Source: Planctomycetia bacterium
GTDB taxonomy: Bacteria > Planctomycetota > Planctomycetia > Pirellulales > JACPPG01
Length of the DNA: 64,000 bases
Assembly (NCBI GenBank): GCA_016191115.1
Contig: JACPPG010000032.1
Span: 35,280-99,279, forward strand
Direction: 5' to 3'
In this document: positions 48,097-56,742 of the stretch, piece by piece
Layout: the number at the start of each line of letters is the position of its first letter
Position numbering within the stretch: the first letter of the stretch is position 1
Translations under genes and position numbers: made by a program
Notes under the pieces: model-generated
Database searches by the model: none
Seen by the model: only the letters and a program-made list of their open reading frames with translations
Told to the model about the DNA's origin: nothing

Positions 48097-49494
48097 CTAC
48101 AACGTTTTCATATACTCGATCACGGCCCGCTTCTGGTCTTCGTCAAGCGCGTCGGGAAAATCGTGGCCGGCCGCGCTTTTGCCGGCGATCCGCGTGTCGA
48201 AATAGCGCCGCCGCTCCGCGCCGTCGGTGGCGCTCGCGGGCAAGTCGGCGAATTCCGTCACTTCCAGGCCGACGCGCGCGTGATCGTAGCCGTCTTCCGT
48301 GCGCAGCCACACGGTGGGCCGCTTGTCGGGATGGAATATATGCCAAAGCGTGGGCACCGAGCCGTTGTGAAAATACGGCGCCGAGGCCCAAATGCCGTCG
48401 AGCGGCGGGGCCACGTAGCCCTCGGGCTTCTCGACGGCGGTGCGTTTGCCGCCTTCTCCGAACCAGCCGGCGCCGAATCGCCGGCGATGTTCGGGCGGCA
48501 TGCCTGTCAGTCGCAACGAGTCGGTCCCCACTTCCTCGATGTTCACAGTCTTTTCGGGATACGCGCCGCCAGGGCCGTAGGTGCCGTGGCACTCGGCGCA
48601 GGTGGTGCGAAAGATCGGCTCGCCCCGCGCGGCAAGCTGGCGGTCGATCGTGCCTGGATATTTCGGCGGCTCGAGCGATTCGATCCACGCCAGGATGTCG
48701 CGGAAGTCGCTCTCCCAGCCCTTGACGGTGTCGGAATTGTTGTTCGGGTAGAGGACGAACTGCATGATGGTGCGGGGCGTTTTTTCCGCGAAACCGTCGA
48801 TGTACAGCCGCTTCTTCTTGCGAACGTTCCACAAGGGGGGCGCGTCGAGATCGTGATGCTCGTAGGGCGGCATCTTGGCGTTGTGAACGACGTTCATGTC
48901 GTCGTCCCGCAGCGCCGTCAACTGGATGCTGAACACTTGCGCGTCGGTTGTGCCGTTGCTGAGCCCCAGCGGGGACGTGAGCCGATTGATCTGCCAGGCC
49001 TGCGGCTTGCCGCTGGCGGCGAGCCACGTGCGAATCACCTCGTGCGTCATCGTCTGAAAGGCGAAGTGCGAGTTGCCCAAGCCGGGTATCGGGCGGCCGG
49101 CCACCTTGCCGCCGTGGCACGAAAGACAGGTGAGTGACCAATCGCCCCGCGCATCGGGAATGAAGGCCATCGGCATGCCGTCGGGATCTTCCGGCGCCGG
49201 CACGAGGCCGTAGCGCGCGAGCAGCATCTTCCGCCGCTGTTCGAGCGTGGCCCGCTGGGCTTTCGCCTTCAGATCGGCCGGCCACATCCGCCACGAGCCT
49301 TCGACCGCCGCGGCCGGAAACTCCGCCGGCAGATACGGCTTGGTGCGCACCAGTTGGTAGCCGCGGTGGGCCGCGGAAGCGTCGGCGGCGCTCGCCGCCG
49401 GCTCGGCTGCCCGGCAGGGCTTGGTGAGCGCGCTTGGGATTGCCGAGCACAAAACAGCCACAAATCCTGCGCCAACCAGACGAACCACCGGCAT
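48097..49494 (-). CDS. Secreted dihaem cytochrome c
   Basis: This protein has 465 residues. A signal peptide covers ~1-30 (MPVVRLVGAGFVAVLCSAIP). There are two c-type haem sites: CLSCH (Cys123, Cys126, His127) and CAECH (Cys299, Cys302, His303). A Met-rich segment, RLTGMPPEHRRRFGAGWFG, may supply an axial ligand. A periplasmic electron carrier or small oxidoreductase is likely, but not a MauG-type peroxidase by eye. ATG 49494 starts the signal peptide directly. A frame running back to 49644 is not supported. It precedes the esterase gene on the same strand. Confidence 0.85.
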   Translation of the reverse strand: MPVVRLVGAGFVAVLCSAIPSALTKPCRAAEPAASAADASAAHRGYQLVRTKPYLPAEFPAAAVEGSWRMWPADLKAKAQRATLEQRRKMLLARYGLVPAPEDPDGMPMAFIPDARGDWSLTCLSCHGGKVAGRPIPGLGNSHFAFQTMTHEVIRTWLAASGKPQAWQINRLTSPLGLSNGTTDAQVFSIQLTALRDDDMNVVHNAKMPPYEHHDLDAPPLWNVRKKKRLYIDGFAEKTPRTIMQFVLYPNNNSDTVKGWESDFRDILAWIESLEPPKYPGTIDRQLAARGEPIFRTTCAECHGTYGPGGAYPEKTVNIEEVGTDSLRLTGMPPEHRRRFGAGWFGEGGKRTAVEKPEGYVAPPLDGIWASAPYFHNGSVPTLWHIFHPDKRPTVWLRTEDGYDHARVGLEVTEFADLPASATDGAERRRYFDTRIAGKSAAGHDFPDALDEDQKRAVIEYMKTL

Positions 49495-49735
49495 TGCGTT
49501 GGTGCTCCAAAAGCGGGATAAACCGCCGGGAAGCGGCGAGCCGCATGATACGCGTCGCTCGGATTCGATGATACCGAGGCACCTCGTGGCATGCGAATAC
49601 CTTGTCGACAAAGCGCTCGGCAGCTCGAGAGACTCACGGCGCACGACGGTAGCTTGACAAGCGTTAAGGGATGCCGTGGCAAACCCTTAGCTCGCGGCCC
49701 GGCGGTCGCCCCCTCAATGGCCGGAATCGCCTGGT

Positions 49736-49892
49736 CAGGGCCATTCTGTTTTTCAAAATGGCGAGGCGGGAAAATGGGACTGGCTCCGAGCATAATCAGC
49801 GCAAGTCCTTTCAGACCAACGTTGCGTCTCGGTGCCAGTCCCACTTTCCCGCCGGTGCGCCGCCGGCAAGCTTGAATCTGTGAACGGCCCTG
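49736..49892 (-). mobile_element. 157-bp hairpin element, copy D, full length
   Basis: It runs from CAGGGCCATTCTG to GTGAACGGCCCTG, exactly 157 bases, flanked by perfect 10-bp direct repeats ATCGCCTGGT at 49726-49735 and 49893-49902. This copy gives the cleanest definition of the ends. It occupies the gap 49495-50174 between the cytochrome c gene and the YHS protein gene, which otherwise contains no gene I can support. Confidence 0.92.
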
Positions 49893-50174
49893 ATCGCCTG
49901 GTGCCAAAGCTTGACTTTGCCCGCCGCCGGCCCAACAATCAGGGCGCTTGCGGCTAGCGTGAAGCAAGTCATGCCAACAAATGCCCGCCGAACCGCACCG
50001 CCTGGTGCCCAGCCCCCGCGGACGCACCTTGATTTTTCGCCACCCGGCCGGTCGTCTGTTGCATTGCCGCGCTTCATCGGTGATCATGCTGGCGCTTGCC
50101 AAGTTTGGGGACACTCACCGGTTTCGATTTTCAGCTTCCGCCACCAACCAGGTCTTTGAGGAAGGGAGAGTGTT

Positions 50175-50747
50175 ATGAAAACTCGCGTTCTAGTGGCTCT
50201 TGCGATCGGCTCGGCCCTGATGCTCACGCAGGTCGCCGCCGACAGCGCGTACCAGGCGAAGTGCCCCGTGTCAGGGCAGCCCGCCAAGGCCGCGAACACC
50301 GTCGACTACAAGGGCGGCAAGGTGCAGTTCTGCTGTGAGAACTGTCCCAAGAAGTTCCAGGCCGACCCGTCGAAGTATGCCGCCAAGGCCGCGGCGCAGA
50401 TGCTGGGCACCGGCGAGATGAAGCAGGTGGCCTGCCCGCTGACCGGCAAGCCCCTCAATGCCGAGACGGCGATCGACGTCGAGGGCGTGAAGGTCGCCTT
50501 CTGCTGCAACAACTGCAAGGGCGCCACCGAGAAGGCCTCGGACAAGCTCGCCAAGGTGTTCGGCGGCGATCTGGCCAAGGGCTTCACGACGCAGACCAAG
50601 TGCCCGGTGAGCGGCAAGCCGATCGACGTCAAGCAGACCGTCGATTACCAGGGCAAGAAGGTTTACTTCTGCTGCGAGAACTGCCCGGCCGCCTTCCAGA
50701 AGGACCCGGAGAAGTACGCGTCGAAGCTGCCGCAGTTGCAGAAGTAA
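50175..50747 (+). CDS. Secreted triple YHS/TRASH-like metal-binding protein
   Basis: A 190-residue protein with a signal peptide (~1-22, MKTRVLVALAIGSALMLTQV). Three repeats of a CP(V/L)(S/T)G...FCCxNC unit follow: Cys30 with 53, 54 and 57; Cys87 with 110, 111 and 114; Cys143 with 166, 167 and 170. Each repeat has the pattern of YHS/TRASH domains, which bind soft metals such as Cu or Zn. Repeats 1 and 3 are closest, and repeat 2 carries FCCNNC and a changed tail. GGAAGGGAGAG is the RBS. A strong terminator follows, so it is a single-gene unit. Periplasmic metal capture is inferred. Confidence 0.85.
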   Translation: MKTRVLVALAIGSALMLTQVAADSAYQAKCPVSGQPAKAANTVDYKGGKVQFCCENCPKKFQADPSKYAAKAAAQMLGTGEMKQVACPLTGKPLNAETAIDVEGVKVAFCCNNCKGATEKASDKLAKVFGGDLAKGFTTQTKCPVSGKPIDVKQTVDYQGKKVYFCCENCPAAFQKDPEKYASKLPQLQK

Positions 50748-50770
50748 AGTTACCGATACGCATCGGACCC

Positions 50771-50811
50771 GCCGGGCGCCCCGACTGCCAAGGGGCGACC
50801 CGGCTTTTTTT
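50771..50811 (+). terminator. Terminator of the YHS protein gene
   Basis: GCCGGGCGCCCC pairs with GGGGCGACCCGGC and is followed by seven T residues (50805-50811). It begins 24 bases after the stop codon. This is a textbook intrinsic terminator. The remaining gap to 51049 holds no gene I can support. Confidence 0.9.
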
Positions 50812-51049
50812 GTCGGCTGCGCCGTCGATTGCCGCGGCGCATCGGGCGTCTGCTGTGCGGGCCGACCGTGGCGCAAGCAATGACGGCCAAGCGCCGCCGG
50901 GAGGTTTCACCAAGCGAGCCGCCGGGTTTATCCCGGCGGTCTTCCGTGATCCTGCCGGCGGCCACGGCTGTCCTTGCGACACGCGCCGGGCAGCTAGCAG
51001 GCGGTCAACTGCCCTTTGTCGCGCGGGGGCCTTTTGCCATACTCCCGCG

Positions 51050-52315
51050 ATGCGCATTTTCTTTTCCGCCGGCGAGCCCAGCGGCGATCTACACGCCGCC
51101 AACCTGATCCGCGCGCTCGCCGCCCGCCGCCCCGACGTCGAGTTCGTGGGCTACGGCGGCCCGAAAATGGCCGAGGCCGGCTGCGCGCTGCACGCCGATC
51201 TGACGTCGCTGGCCGTGATGTGGTTCTTGCGCGCGCTATTGAACCTGCACAAGTTCCTGCACCTCGCCAGCCGGGCCGACCGCTACTTTCGCCATCACCG
51301 GCCGGACGCCGTGGTGCTGGTCGACTACCCCGGCTTCAACTGGTGGATCGCGCGCCGCGCCAAGGCGCACGGCATCCCCGTGTTCTACTACGCGCCGCCG
51401 CAAATCTGGGCGTGGGCGAGTTGGCGCGTGAAGAAGATGCGCCGCTTCGTCGATCACGTGCTGTGCAGCCTGCCGTTCGAGGAGGCGTGGTTCCGCGAGC
51501 GCGGCTGCCACGCGACGTTCGTCGGTCACCCGTACTTCGACGAAGTGCGGCGGCAGCGACTGGACCAATCGTTTGTCGAACGGGAGCGCTTGCGGCCGGG
51601 TCGGCTGGTGACGATCCTGCCGGGCTCGCGGACGCAAGAGGTCGAGCAGAACCTGCCGTGGTTCCTGCGTGCCGCCACAATCGTACACAAGCGGCTGCCG
51701 GAGGTCCGTTTCGCGGTCGCCAGCTTCAAGCCCCATCAGGCCGAGCTCGCGCGGCGGATGGCCGCTGGCGCGGGCCTGCCGATCGAGGTACACGTGGAGC
51801 GCACGCCGGAGCTGATTCACCTGGCCGAGTGCTGCATGGCAACCAGCGGCTCGGTGTCGCTCGAGCTTTTGTATCAGACGCGGCCGACCGTGATTCTGTA
51901 TTGGATCAGCCGGCTGGCGTATTTCGTGCAGGGATTCTTCCGGCGGGTGAAGTACATCACGCTCGTGAATCTGCTGTCGGCCGAGCAGCCGTTTGGCCCC
52001 GACCTCGCGCCCTACGACCCCGCGCAGGCGGGCGCGGACCGCGTGCTCTTTCCTGAGTACTTGACGGCGGAGGACCGCTCGCGCGAGATCGCCGCGCAGG
52101 TGATCGAGTGGCTTACCGATGAACCGCGGCGGCAGCAGCGGATCGCGCAATTGGCCGAGCTGAAGGCCCGCGTCGGCCACGGCGGCGCATCGCGGCAGGC
52201 GGCCGAATATATCCTGCGGGCGCTCGAACAACCCAAAGGGTCGCCGCCGCGTCCGCATTATCGCCCCGGCATGGTGGTCGCGAGCAGCGGCGGCTGGCCC
52301 GGCGACGGCACCTGA
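51050..52315 (+). CDS. lpxB: Lipid-A-disaccharide synthase
   Basis: LpxB joins UDP-diacylglucosamine and lipid X into the lipid A disaccharide at the inner face of the membrane, showing that this organism makes lipid A. The GT19 motifs are present: MRIFFSAGEPSGDLHAANLI at the start, FVGYGGPKMAEAGC, VVLVDYPGFNWWIARRAK, YYAPPQIWAWASWRVKKMRR, FVGHPYFDE, LPGSRTQEVEQNLPWFL and the C-terminal glycan-binding part. It has 421 residues. A longer in-frame stretch back to 50600 is non-coding. Confidence 0.96.
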   Translation: MRIFFSAGEPSGDLHAANLIRALAARRPDVEFVGYGGPKMAEAGCALHADLTSLAVMWFLRALLNLHKFLHLASRADRYFRHHRPDAVVLVDYPGFNWWIARRAKAHGIPVFYYAPPQIWAWASWRVKKMRRFVDHVLCSLPFEEAWFRERGCHATFVGHPYFDEVRRQRLDQSFVERERLRPGRLVTILPGSRTQEVEQNLPWFLRAATIVHKRLPEVRFAVASFKPHQAELARRMAAGAGLPIEVHVERTPELIHLAECCMATSGSVSLELLYQTRPTVILYWISRLAYFVQGFFRRVKYITLVNLLSAEQPFGPDLAPYDPAQAGADRVLFPEYLTAEDRSREIAAQVIEWLTDEPRRQQRIAQLAELKARVGHGGASRQAAEYILRALEQPKGSPPRPHYRPGMVVASSGGWPGDGT

Positions 52316-52447
52316 TGCTCCACGTCACTGCCGCTTTGTTGCTGCGGTGGCTTGCGCGCACGGCGGTCAGACAGTATGCTGACTCTCCGTCCGGGTTAAG
52401 TTCCTAGCGCCACCGTCCGATTCGCAACTGAGCAGGAATCCTCACAC

Positions 52448-53221
52448 TTGTTTCTCGTTGAACCGCCGCGGACCCAGTACGATCTGAACTTCTCGGTTGC
52501 CGGGGTGCCGGTGCGCGTACACCCGCTGTTCTGGCTGATAACGCTGCTCCTGGGGGCAAGCGGCAATCCCGACCCCGTCGCCGTGTTGCTGTGGGTGATC
52601 GCGGTGTTCGTGTCGATCCTGGTGCACGAGCTGGGACACGTCCTGGCCTTCGCCTACTACGGCACGCGGGCCCACGTCGTGCTGCACTCGATGGGCGGGC
52701 TGGCCATCCCCGACGGCAGCGCAGCCAATTGGTCGGGTGTCCCCCGCAGGCGCCGCGACTGGATCAGCGACGTGGTGATCGCGTTCGCCGGCCCGGCCGC
52801 GGGGTTTGTCCTCGCCGCCACCTTGTTCGCCGCGCTGGCTGTCGCGGGACGCGCGCCAAAAATGATTGTCAACAACACCACGCTGCTCGACCCCACCTGG
52901 AAGCCACTCCCCTCGCCCTACGTGAATCTTCTGCTCAGCTACGCGATGTTCATTAACATCTTCTGGGGGCTGGTGAACCTGCTCCCCATCTTTCCCTTGG
53001 ACGGCGGGCAGATTTCGCGGGCCGTGATCACGCGCTTTAATCCCGACCAAGGGCTGCGGCAATCGCTCATCCTCTCGATCGTCGCTGCGGTCGCCGTGGC
53101 CATTTTCATGTTCGTCCGGTTGCACGATCAGTTTCTCGCGCTCTTTTTCGCCTTCATGGCGTACAACAGCTACATGCTCTTTCAGCAGATCTCTGGCGGC
53201 GGCTACGGCGGACGATGGTAG
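52448..53221 (+). CDS. Site-2-protease-like M50 membrane metalloprotease
   Basis: This 257-residue intramembrane protease has about five spans. The zinc motif HELGH is at His60-Glu61-His64 inside a hydrophobic segment, and the second zinc ligand is in NLLPIFPLDGGQISRA. No PDZ or CBS domain is present, so it is the short rhomboid-size form. It starts at TTG 52448 (FLVEPPRTQYDLNFSVAGVP), with AGGA about 10 bases upstream, because the N-terminus is similar to planctomycete homologues I recall. The SGNH hydrolase gene overlaps its last 7 bases. Targets are unknown. Confidence 0.88.
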   Translation: MFLVEPPRTQYDLNFSVAGVPVRVHPLFWLITLLLGASGNPDPVAVLLWVIAVFVSILVHELGHVLAFAYYGTRAHVVLHSMGGLAIPDGSAANWSGVPRRRRDWISDVVIAFAGPAAGFVLAATLFAALAVAGRAPKMIVNNTTLLDPTWKPLPSPYVNLLLSYAMFINIFWGLVNLLPIFPLDGGQISRAVITRFNPDQGLRQSLILSIVAAVAVAIFMFVRLHDQFLALFFAFMAYNSYMLFQQISGGGYGGRW

Positions 53222-54021
53222 GGGACAAGCGATCGACCGAAATCGGCGAGGACCCGTCGCGCCGCGTGATCCTCGTCGGCGCCAGCAACCTGACGCGCGG
53301 CATTTCGACGGTGATCGACTGCGCCCACCGGCTGTGGGGATGCCCCTTGGACGTCATGGCCGCCTTGGGCCACGGCCGGTCCTACGGCGCCCGCAGCCGC
53401 GTACTGGGCCGGTCGCTGCCGAGCATCCTCGATAGCGGGCTGTGGCCCGACCTGGCCGCACGGCCGGCACTACCGACCGCGGCCCTGGTGACGGACATCG
53501 GCAACGATCTCTTGTACGAGGCGCCGGTCGAGCGGATCGCCGACTGGGTGTCGCGGACGCTGGACGAGCTACTGCGGCATAACGCCCGCGTTGTGATGAC
53601 GCGTTTGCCGGTGGGCAATATCGACCGGCTGCCGGAGTGGAAATTCCGCGTGTTGCGGCGGCTGATGTTTCCCTACGGCCGGCTGAGCTTTAGCGCGATC
53701 GCGGCCCGGGCCCACGAACTCGACGCGCGGGTCACCGCGGCGGCCGCTTCCCGCGGCATCCCGGTCGTTCCGCTCCGGCCGGAGTGGTATGGATGGGACC
53801 CGATCCACCTCAAATCGCGCCACTGGCCGGCCGTGTGGCACGAGATTCTCTCGTGCTGGCACGAATCGCCCGAGGCCGAAGCCCCGCCGCGCATCGACTG
53901 GCTGCGCGCGATATACCTGCAGTCGCTCGTGCCGGCGCAGCGGTGGTTCTTGGGGATCGAGCAGCGCGGAAAACAACCGTGCGGCCGACTGGCGGATGGG
54001 ACGGTGCTGTCCTTTTACTAA
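53215..54021 (+). CDS. SGNH-type hydrolase-like protein
   Basis: A protein of 268 residues with the blocks of the SGNH/GDSL hydrolase superfamily. Block I is changed to LVGASNLTRG, with the Ser of GAS as likely nucleophile. Block II is near GHGRSYG, block III is TDIGNDLLYEAP with Asn, and block V is DPIHLK with the Asp/His pair. It could be an acyl esterase acting on lipids or glycans. No signal peptide is visible, so it is probably cytoplasmic. It overlaps the M50 protease gene by 7 bases and is translationally coupled to it. Confidence 0.8.
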   Translation: MVGDKRSTEIGEDPSRRVILVGASNLTRGISTVIDCAHRLWGCPLDVMAALGHGRSYGARSRVLGRSLPSILDSGLWPDLAARPALPTAALVTDIGNDLLYEAPVERIADWVSRTLDELLRHNARVVMTRLPVGNIDRLPEWKFRVLRRLMFPYGRLSFSAIAARAHELDARVTAAAASRGIPVVPLRPEWYGWDPIHLKSRHWPAVWHEILSCWHESPEAEAPPRIDWLRAIYLQSLVPAQRWFLGIEQRGKQPCGRLADGTVLSFY

Positions 54022-54049
54022 GAAAGTGGTCAGAGGAAGCAAAAAAGGG

Positions 54050-54086
54050 GACATTCTGCTTTATCGAGCGAGAAAACCAGAATGTC
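54050..54086 (+). terminator. Hairpin GACATTCTG/CAGAATGTC after the SGNH gene
   Basis: A perfect 9-bp inverted repeat with a 19-base loop lies 29 bases after the stop codon, preceded by an A/G tract (AAGCAAAAAAGGGG). Fragments like this flank REP-associated transposases in other bacteria, as I recall, so it may be a mobile-element remnant instead of a terminator. Confidence 0.4.
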
Positions 54087-54157
54087 TGTCAGGCACATTT
54101 TTCGGCCGAAGGTCCTTCGGAAGAATTGTGAACGGCATGTGCCGAAAAATGAGCCAG

Positions 54158-54257
54158 ACCGGCGGGAAAGTGGGACAGGCACCGAGACGCAACGTTGGTC
54201 TGAAAGGACTTGCGCTGTTTATGCTCGGAGCCAGTCCCATTTTCCCGCCTCGCCATC
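54158..54257 (+). mobile_element. 157-bp hairpin element, copy E, core only
   Basis: It matches the inner 100 bases of copy B (ACCGGCGGGAAAGTGGGACA to the end of CCCGCCTCGCCATC) but has neither CAGGGCC terminus nor a duplicated flank. The core hairpin is intact. It ends 30 bases before the start of the FAD oxidoreductase gene, so its stem is probably in that gene's mRNA leader. Confidence 0.75.
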
Positions 54258-54287
54258 GATCGCGGCCCCAGGAACTCCGGAGGCGTC

Positions 54288-55526
54288 ATGCACAAGCGGG
54301 CCGAGATCGTGGTCATCGGCGCCGGGATCGCCGGCGCGAGCATCGCCCTGCACCTGGCCCGGCTGGGCCGCCCGGACGTCCTGGTGCTGGACCAGGGTGA
54401 GCTGGTCAGCGGCACGACCTCGCACGCGCCGGGCTTGATCGGCCAACTCCGCTCCTCGGCCAGCCTGACGCGGATCTTGATGGCCAGCGTGGCGCTTTAC
54501 CGCGGGCTGTCGGTCGACGGGGTGCCCGGCTTCGACCAGGTCGGCAGCCTACGGCTGGCCTCGAGCGACGAGAGACTCGCGGAGTTGCGGCGGCAACGGG
54601 ACTTCGCCCGGCGATGCGGCCTCGAAGCGCATCTGCTGTCGAGCGGCGAGGCGCTCGAGCGGTTTCCTTTGATGGAGGCGCGCGGCGTCCGCGGCGCGCT
54701 CTTTATGCCCACTGACGGATCGGCGACGGCGACGGTGCTGGCGCAGGCCATGATCCGCGACGCCCGGGCGCTGGGTGCATCCTTCGTGCCGGGCACGCGG
54801 GTCACGGGAATCGACGTGGCCCAGGGCGCCGTACACGGTGTTCAGACCGAAGGCGGCCGCGTCGAGACCCAGACGCTGGTGATCGCCTCGGGCATCTGGT
54901 CGCCTGCGATCGGGCGGATGTGTGGAGTGCCGATCCCGCTTGTGCCCATGGAGCACCAGTACATCGAGACGGAGCCTTTGGCGGCGCTGGCCGGGCGCAC
55001 CGTCGCCAACCTGCGCGATCCGGACAACCTCGTCTATCTGCGGCAAAAGGGCACAAGCCTGATCCTGGGTGGCTACGAGCGCGATCCGCGGTCGTTCCTG
55101 ACTGCCCTTCCACGAACGGAAAACCCGACCGTGCGGCCGTTTGATCGGGCGCATTTCGCGGCGCTCGTGCGGGCGGCTGAAACGCGGGTGCCCTTGCTGG
55201 CCCATTGCCAGGTCGCCCGCGAAGTGACGGGCCTGGAGTCGTTTACGCCGGACGGCGCGTTTCTGCTTGGACCGGCGCCCGCGGTCCGCGGCGTGTGGGT
55301 TGCCTGCGGCTTCTGCGCGCACGGCGTGTCCGGGGCAGGGGGCGTCGGGCAGGCCCTGGCCGAGTGGATCGTTTCAGGGCGGCCGCAACTCGACCTGGCG
55401 GCGATGTCGCTCGTGCGGTTCGCAGGGCAGGCACTCGATGAACAGGCGATCGCCCGGCTGGCCAGCGGCGTTTACAGCACCTATTACGACATTACCGCTG
55501 CGACGGCGGGAACCGGCGCCACGTGA
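54288..55526 (+). CDS. FAD-dependent amine/amino-acid oxidoreductase (DadA/DMGDH-like)
   Basis: This 412-residue flavoprotein begins with the FAD-binding turn VVIGAGIAGASIALHLARLG. It is followed by SGTTSHAPGLIGQLRSS, like the region of dimethylglycine and sarcosine dehydrogenases that holds the flavin-linked His. ALFMPTDGSATATVLAQAMI and the C-terminal GVWVACGFCAHGVSGAGGVG also fit. Those dehydrogenases carry an added GcvT-like folate domain, which is missing here. It oxidises some amine or amino acid, but the exact substrate is unclear. CCGGAGG before ATG 54288 fixes the start. The SDR gene follows with a GTGA overlap or a 95-base gap. Confidence 0.85.
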   Translation: MHKRAEIVVIGAGIAGASIALHLARLGRPDVLVLDQGELVSGTTSHAPGLIGQLRSSASLTRILMASVALYRGLSVDGVPGFDQVGSLRLASSDERLAELRRQRDFARRCGLEAHLLSSGEALERFPLMEARGVRGALFMPTDGSATATVLAQAMIRDARALGASFVPGTRVTGIDVAQGAVHGVQTEGGRVETQTLVIASGIWSPAIGRMCGVPIPLVPMEHQYIETEPLAALAGRTVANLRDPDNLVYLRQKGTSLILGGYERDPRSFLTALPRTENPTVRPFDRAHFAALVRAAETRVPLLAHCQVAREVTGLESFTPDGAFLLGPAPAVRGVWVACGFCAHGVSGAGGVGQALAEWIVSGRPQLDLAAMSLVRFAGQALDEQAIARLASGVYSTYYDITAATAGTGAT

Positions 55527-55621
55527 CGGCGTCCGCGCGGGCAGCCCCGGCCCGCGGCGACAAGCCGCGCTTCTTTCGTCCCTTCAGAACCGATGTCCCG
55601 CCGAGAACTCAAAAGCGCGCC

Positions 55622-56608
55622 ATGAATCATTCCGCCGGCACTACGTTGGTTACCGGGGCGACCGGCCTGGTGGGGAACAACGTCGTCAGGTTGCTTTTGG
55701 CCCGCGGGGAGCGGGTCCGCGTGCTGGTGCGCGCCGAGACAAACCGCCGCGCGCTATCGGACCTCGACGTCCAGATTACCACGGGCGACGTGCGCGACGC
55801 CGACGCGGTAAGAAGCGCCTCCGCCGGCGCGGCGGCCGTGATTCACTGCGCCGGCTACGTCCGCATCGGCTGGGCGCGGCCGGAGTTGTATCAATCGATT
55901 AACGTCGAAGGGACGCGCCATGTAGTCGACGCCTGCCGGGCGTCAGGGGCTCGGCTGGTATTCGTTTCCAGCTCGGACGTCTTCGGCGGTTGCTCGCTCG
56001 TCCGCGCCAGCGATGAGGACGCGCCGGTCGGGCCGGGCCCGGCGGTGCCCTACGTGGTAACCAAGCGGGCCGCCGAGGGGATCGTGGCCCAAGCCGCGCG
56101 CGAGGGACTGAACGCGGTGACGGTCAATCCGTCCTTTATGCTGGGGCCCTGGGACTGGAAGCCGTCTTCAGGCCGGCTCCTTCTCGCGGTGGCCCGCGGC
56201 TGGGCGATCCTGGCGCCGCGCGGCTGGTTCAGCGTTTGCGATGTCCGCGACGTGGCCGCCGGCATCCTGGCGGCGCGGGACGGCGGGGGCCTGGGGAGAC
56301 GCTATCTGCTCGCCGGCCGGACCCTGCAGTGGGTCGACGCCTTTCGCCTCTTCGCCGACGTCTGCGGTTCGCGGCGGCCGCTGGGGCGCGCGGGCCCCTT
56401 GATGCTCAAGCTCGCCGGTTGGTGGGGGGACTGCACAACCCGCCTGACAGGTTTTGAGCCGGACGTGAACTCGGCCGCCGTGGCGCTCGCCGGCCTGCCG
56501 AAGAACTACTCGAGTGCCCGGGCCGAGGCCGAGCTGGGATATAACCTCCGGCCGATCGAGGAGACCGTGCGCGACGCTTGGGCATGGTTTCGCCAGTACG
56601 AGGCGTGA
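55622..56608 (+). CDS. Extended SDR, NAD-dependent epimerase (HpnA-like)
   Basis: A 328-residue oxidoreductase of the extended short-chain family. It has the nucleotide motif LVTGATGLVGNNVVRLLLAR, AVIHCAGYV, VSSSDVFGG and the catalytic YVVTK (Tyr-x3-Lys). NPSFMLGPWDWKPSSGRLL and a C-terminal epimerase tail follow. It most resembles hopanoid-associated sugar epimerases and dihydroflavonol-reductase-like proteins, but I see no hopanoid genes here. The start is uncertain. ATG 55622 fits the family. A GTG at 55523 overlapping the previous stop would add 33 poorly conserved residues. Confidence 0.85.
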   Translation: MNHSAGTTLVTGATGLVGNNVVRLLLARGERVRVLVRAETNRRALSDLDVQITTGDVRDADAVRSASAGAAAVIHCAGYVRIGWARPELYQSINVEGTRHVVDACRASGARLVFVSSSDVFGGCSLVRASDEDAPVGPGPAVPYVVTKRAAEGIVAQAAREGLNAVTVNPSFMLGPWDWKPSSGRLLLAVARGWAILAPRGWFSVCDVRDVAAGILAARDGGGLGRRYLLAGRTLQWVDAFRLFADVCGSRRPLGRAGPLMLKLAGWWGDCTTRLTGFEPDVNSAAVALAGLPKNYSSARAEAELGYNLRPIEETVRDAWAWFRQYEA

Positions 56609-56663
56609 GCGATGTGTCGGCGCCGGGGGAGAGGCGGTGGCGGCTTCGCAAGAGCCGGAGCGC

Positions 56664-56707
56664 AAAAAAGCAGACGCCCTTGCTCGCCACGGCGAACAAG
56701 GGCGTCT
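56664..56707 (-). terminator. Terminator of the first PEP-CTERM gene
   Basis: On the minus strand AGACGCCCTTGTTCGCC pairs with GGCGAGCAAGGGCGTCT. After one GC pair, six T residues follow (A-run at 56664-56669 on the plus strand). It lies just past the stop codon at 56743 and is strong. It may also serve the convergent SDR gene. Confidence 0.9.
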
Positions 56708-56742
56708 TGTGAAAATCCACGTAAATCTCAGCGACGCGGGGT

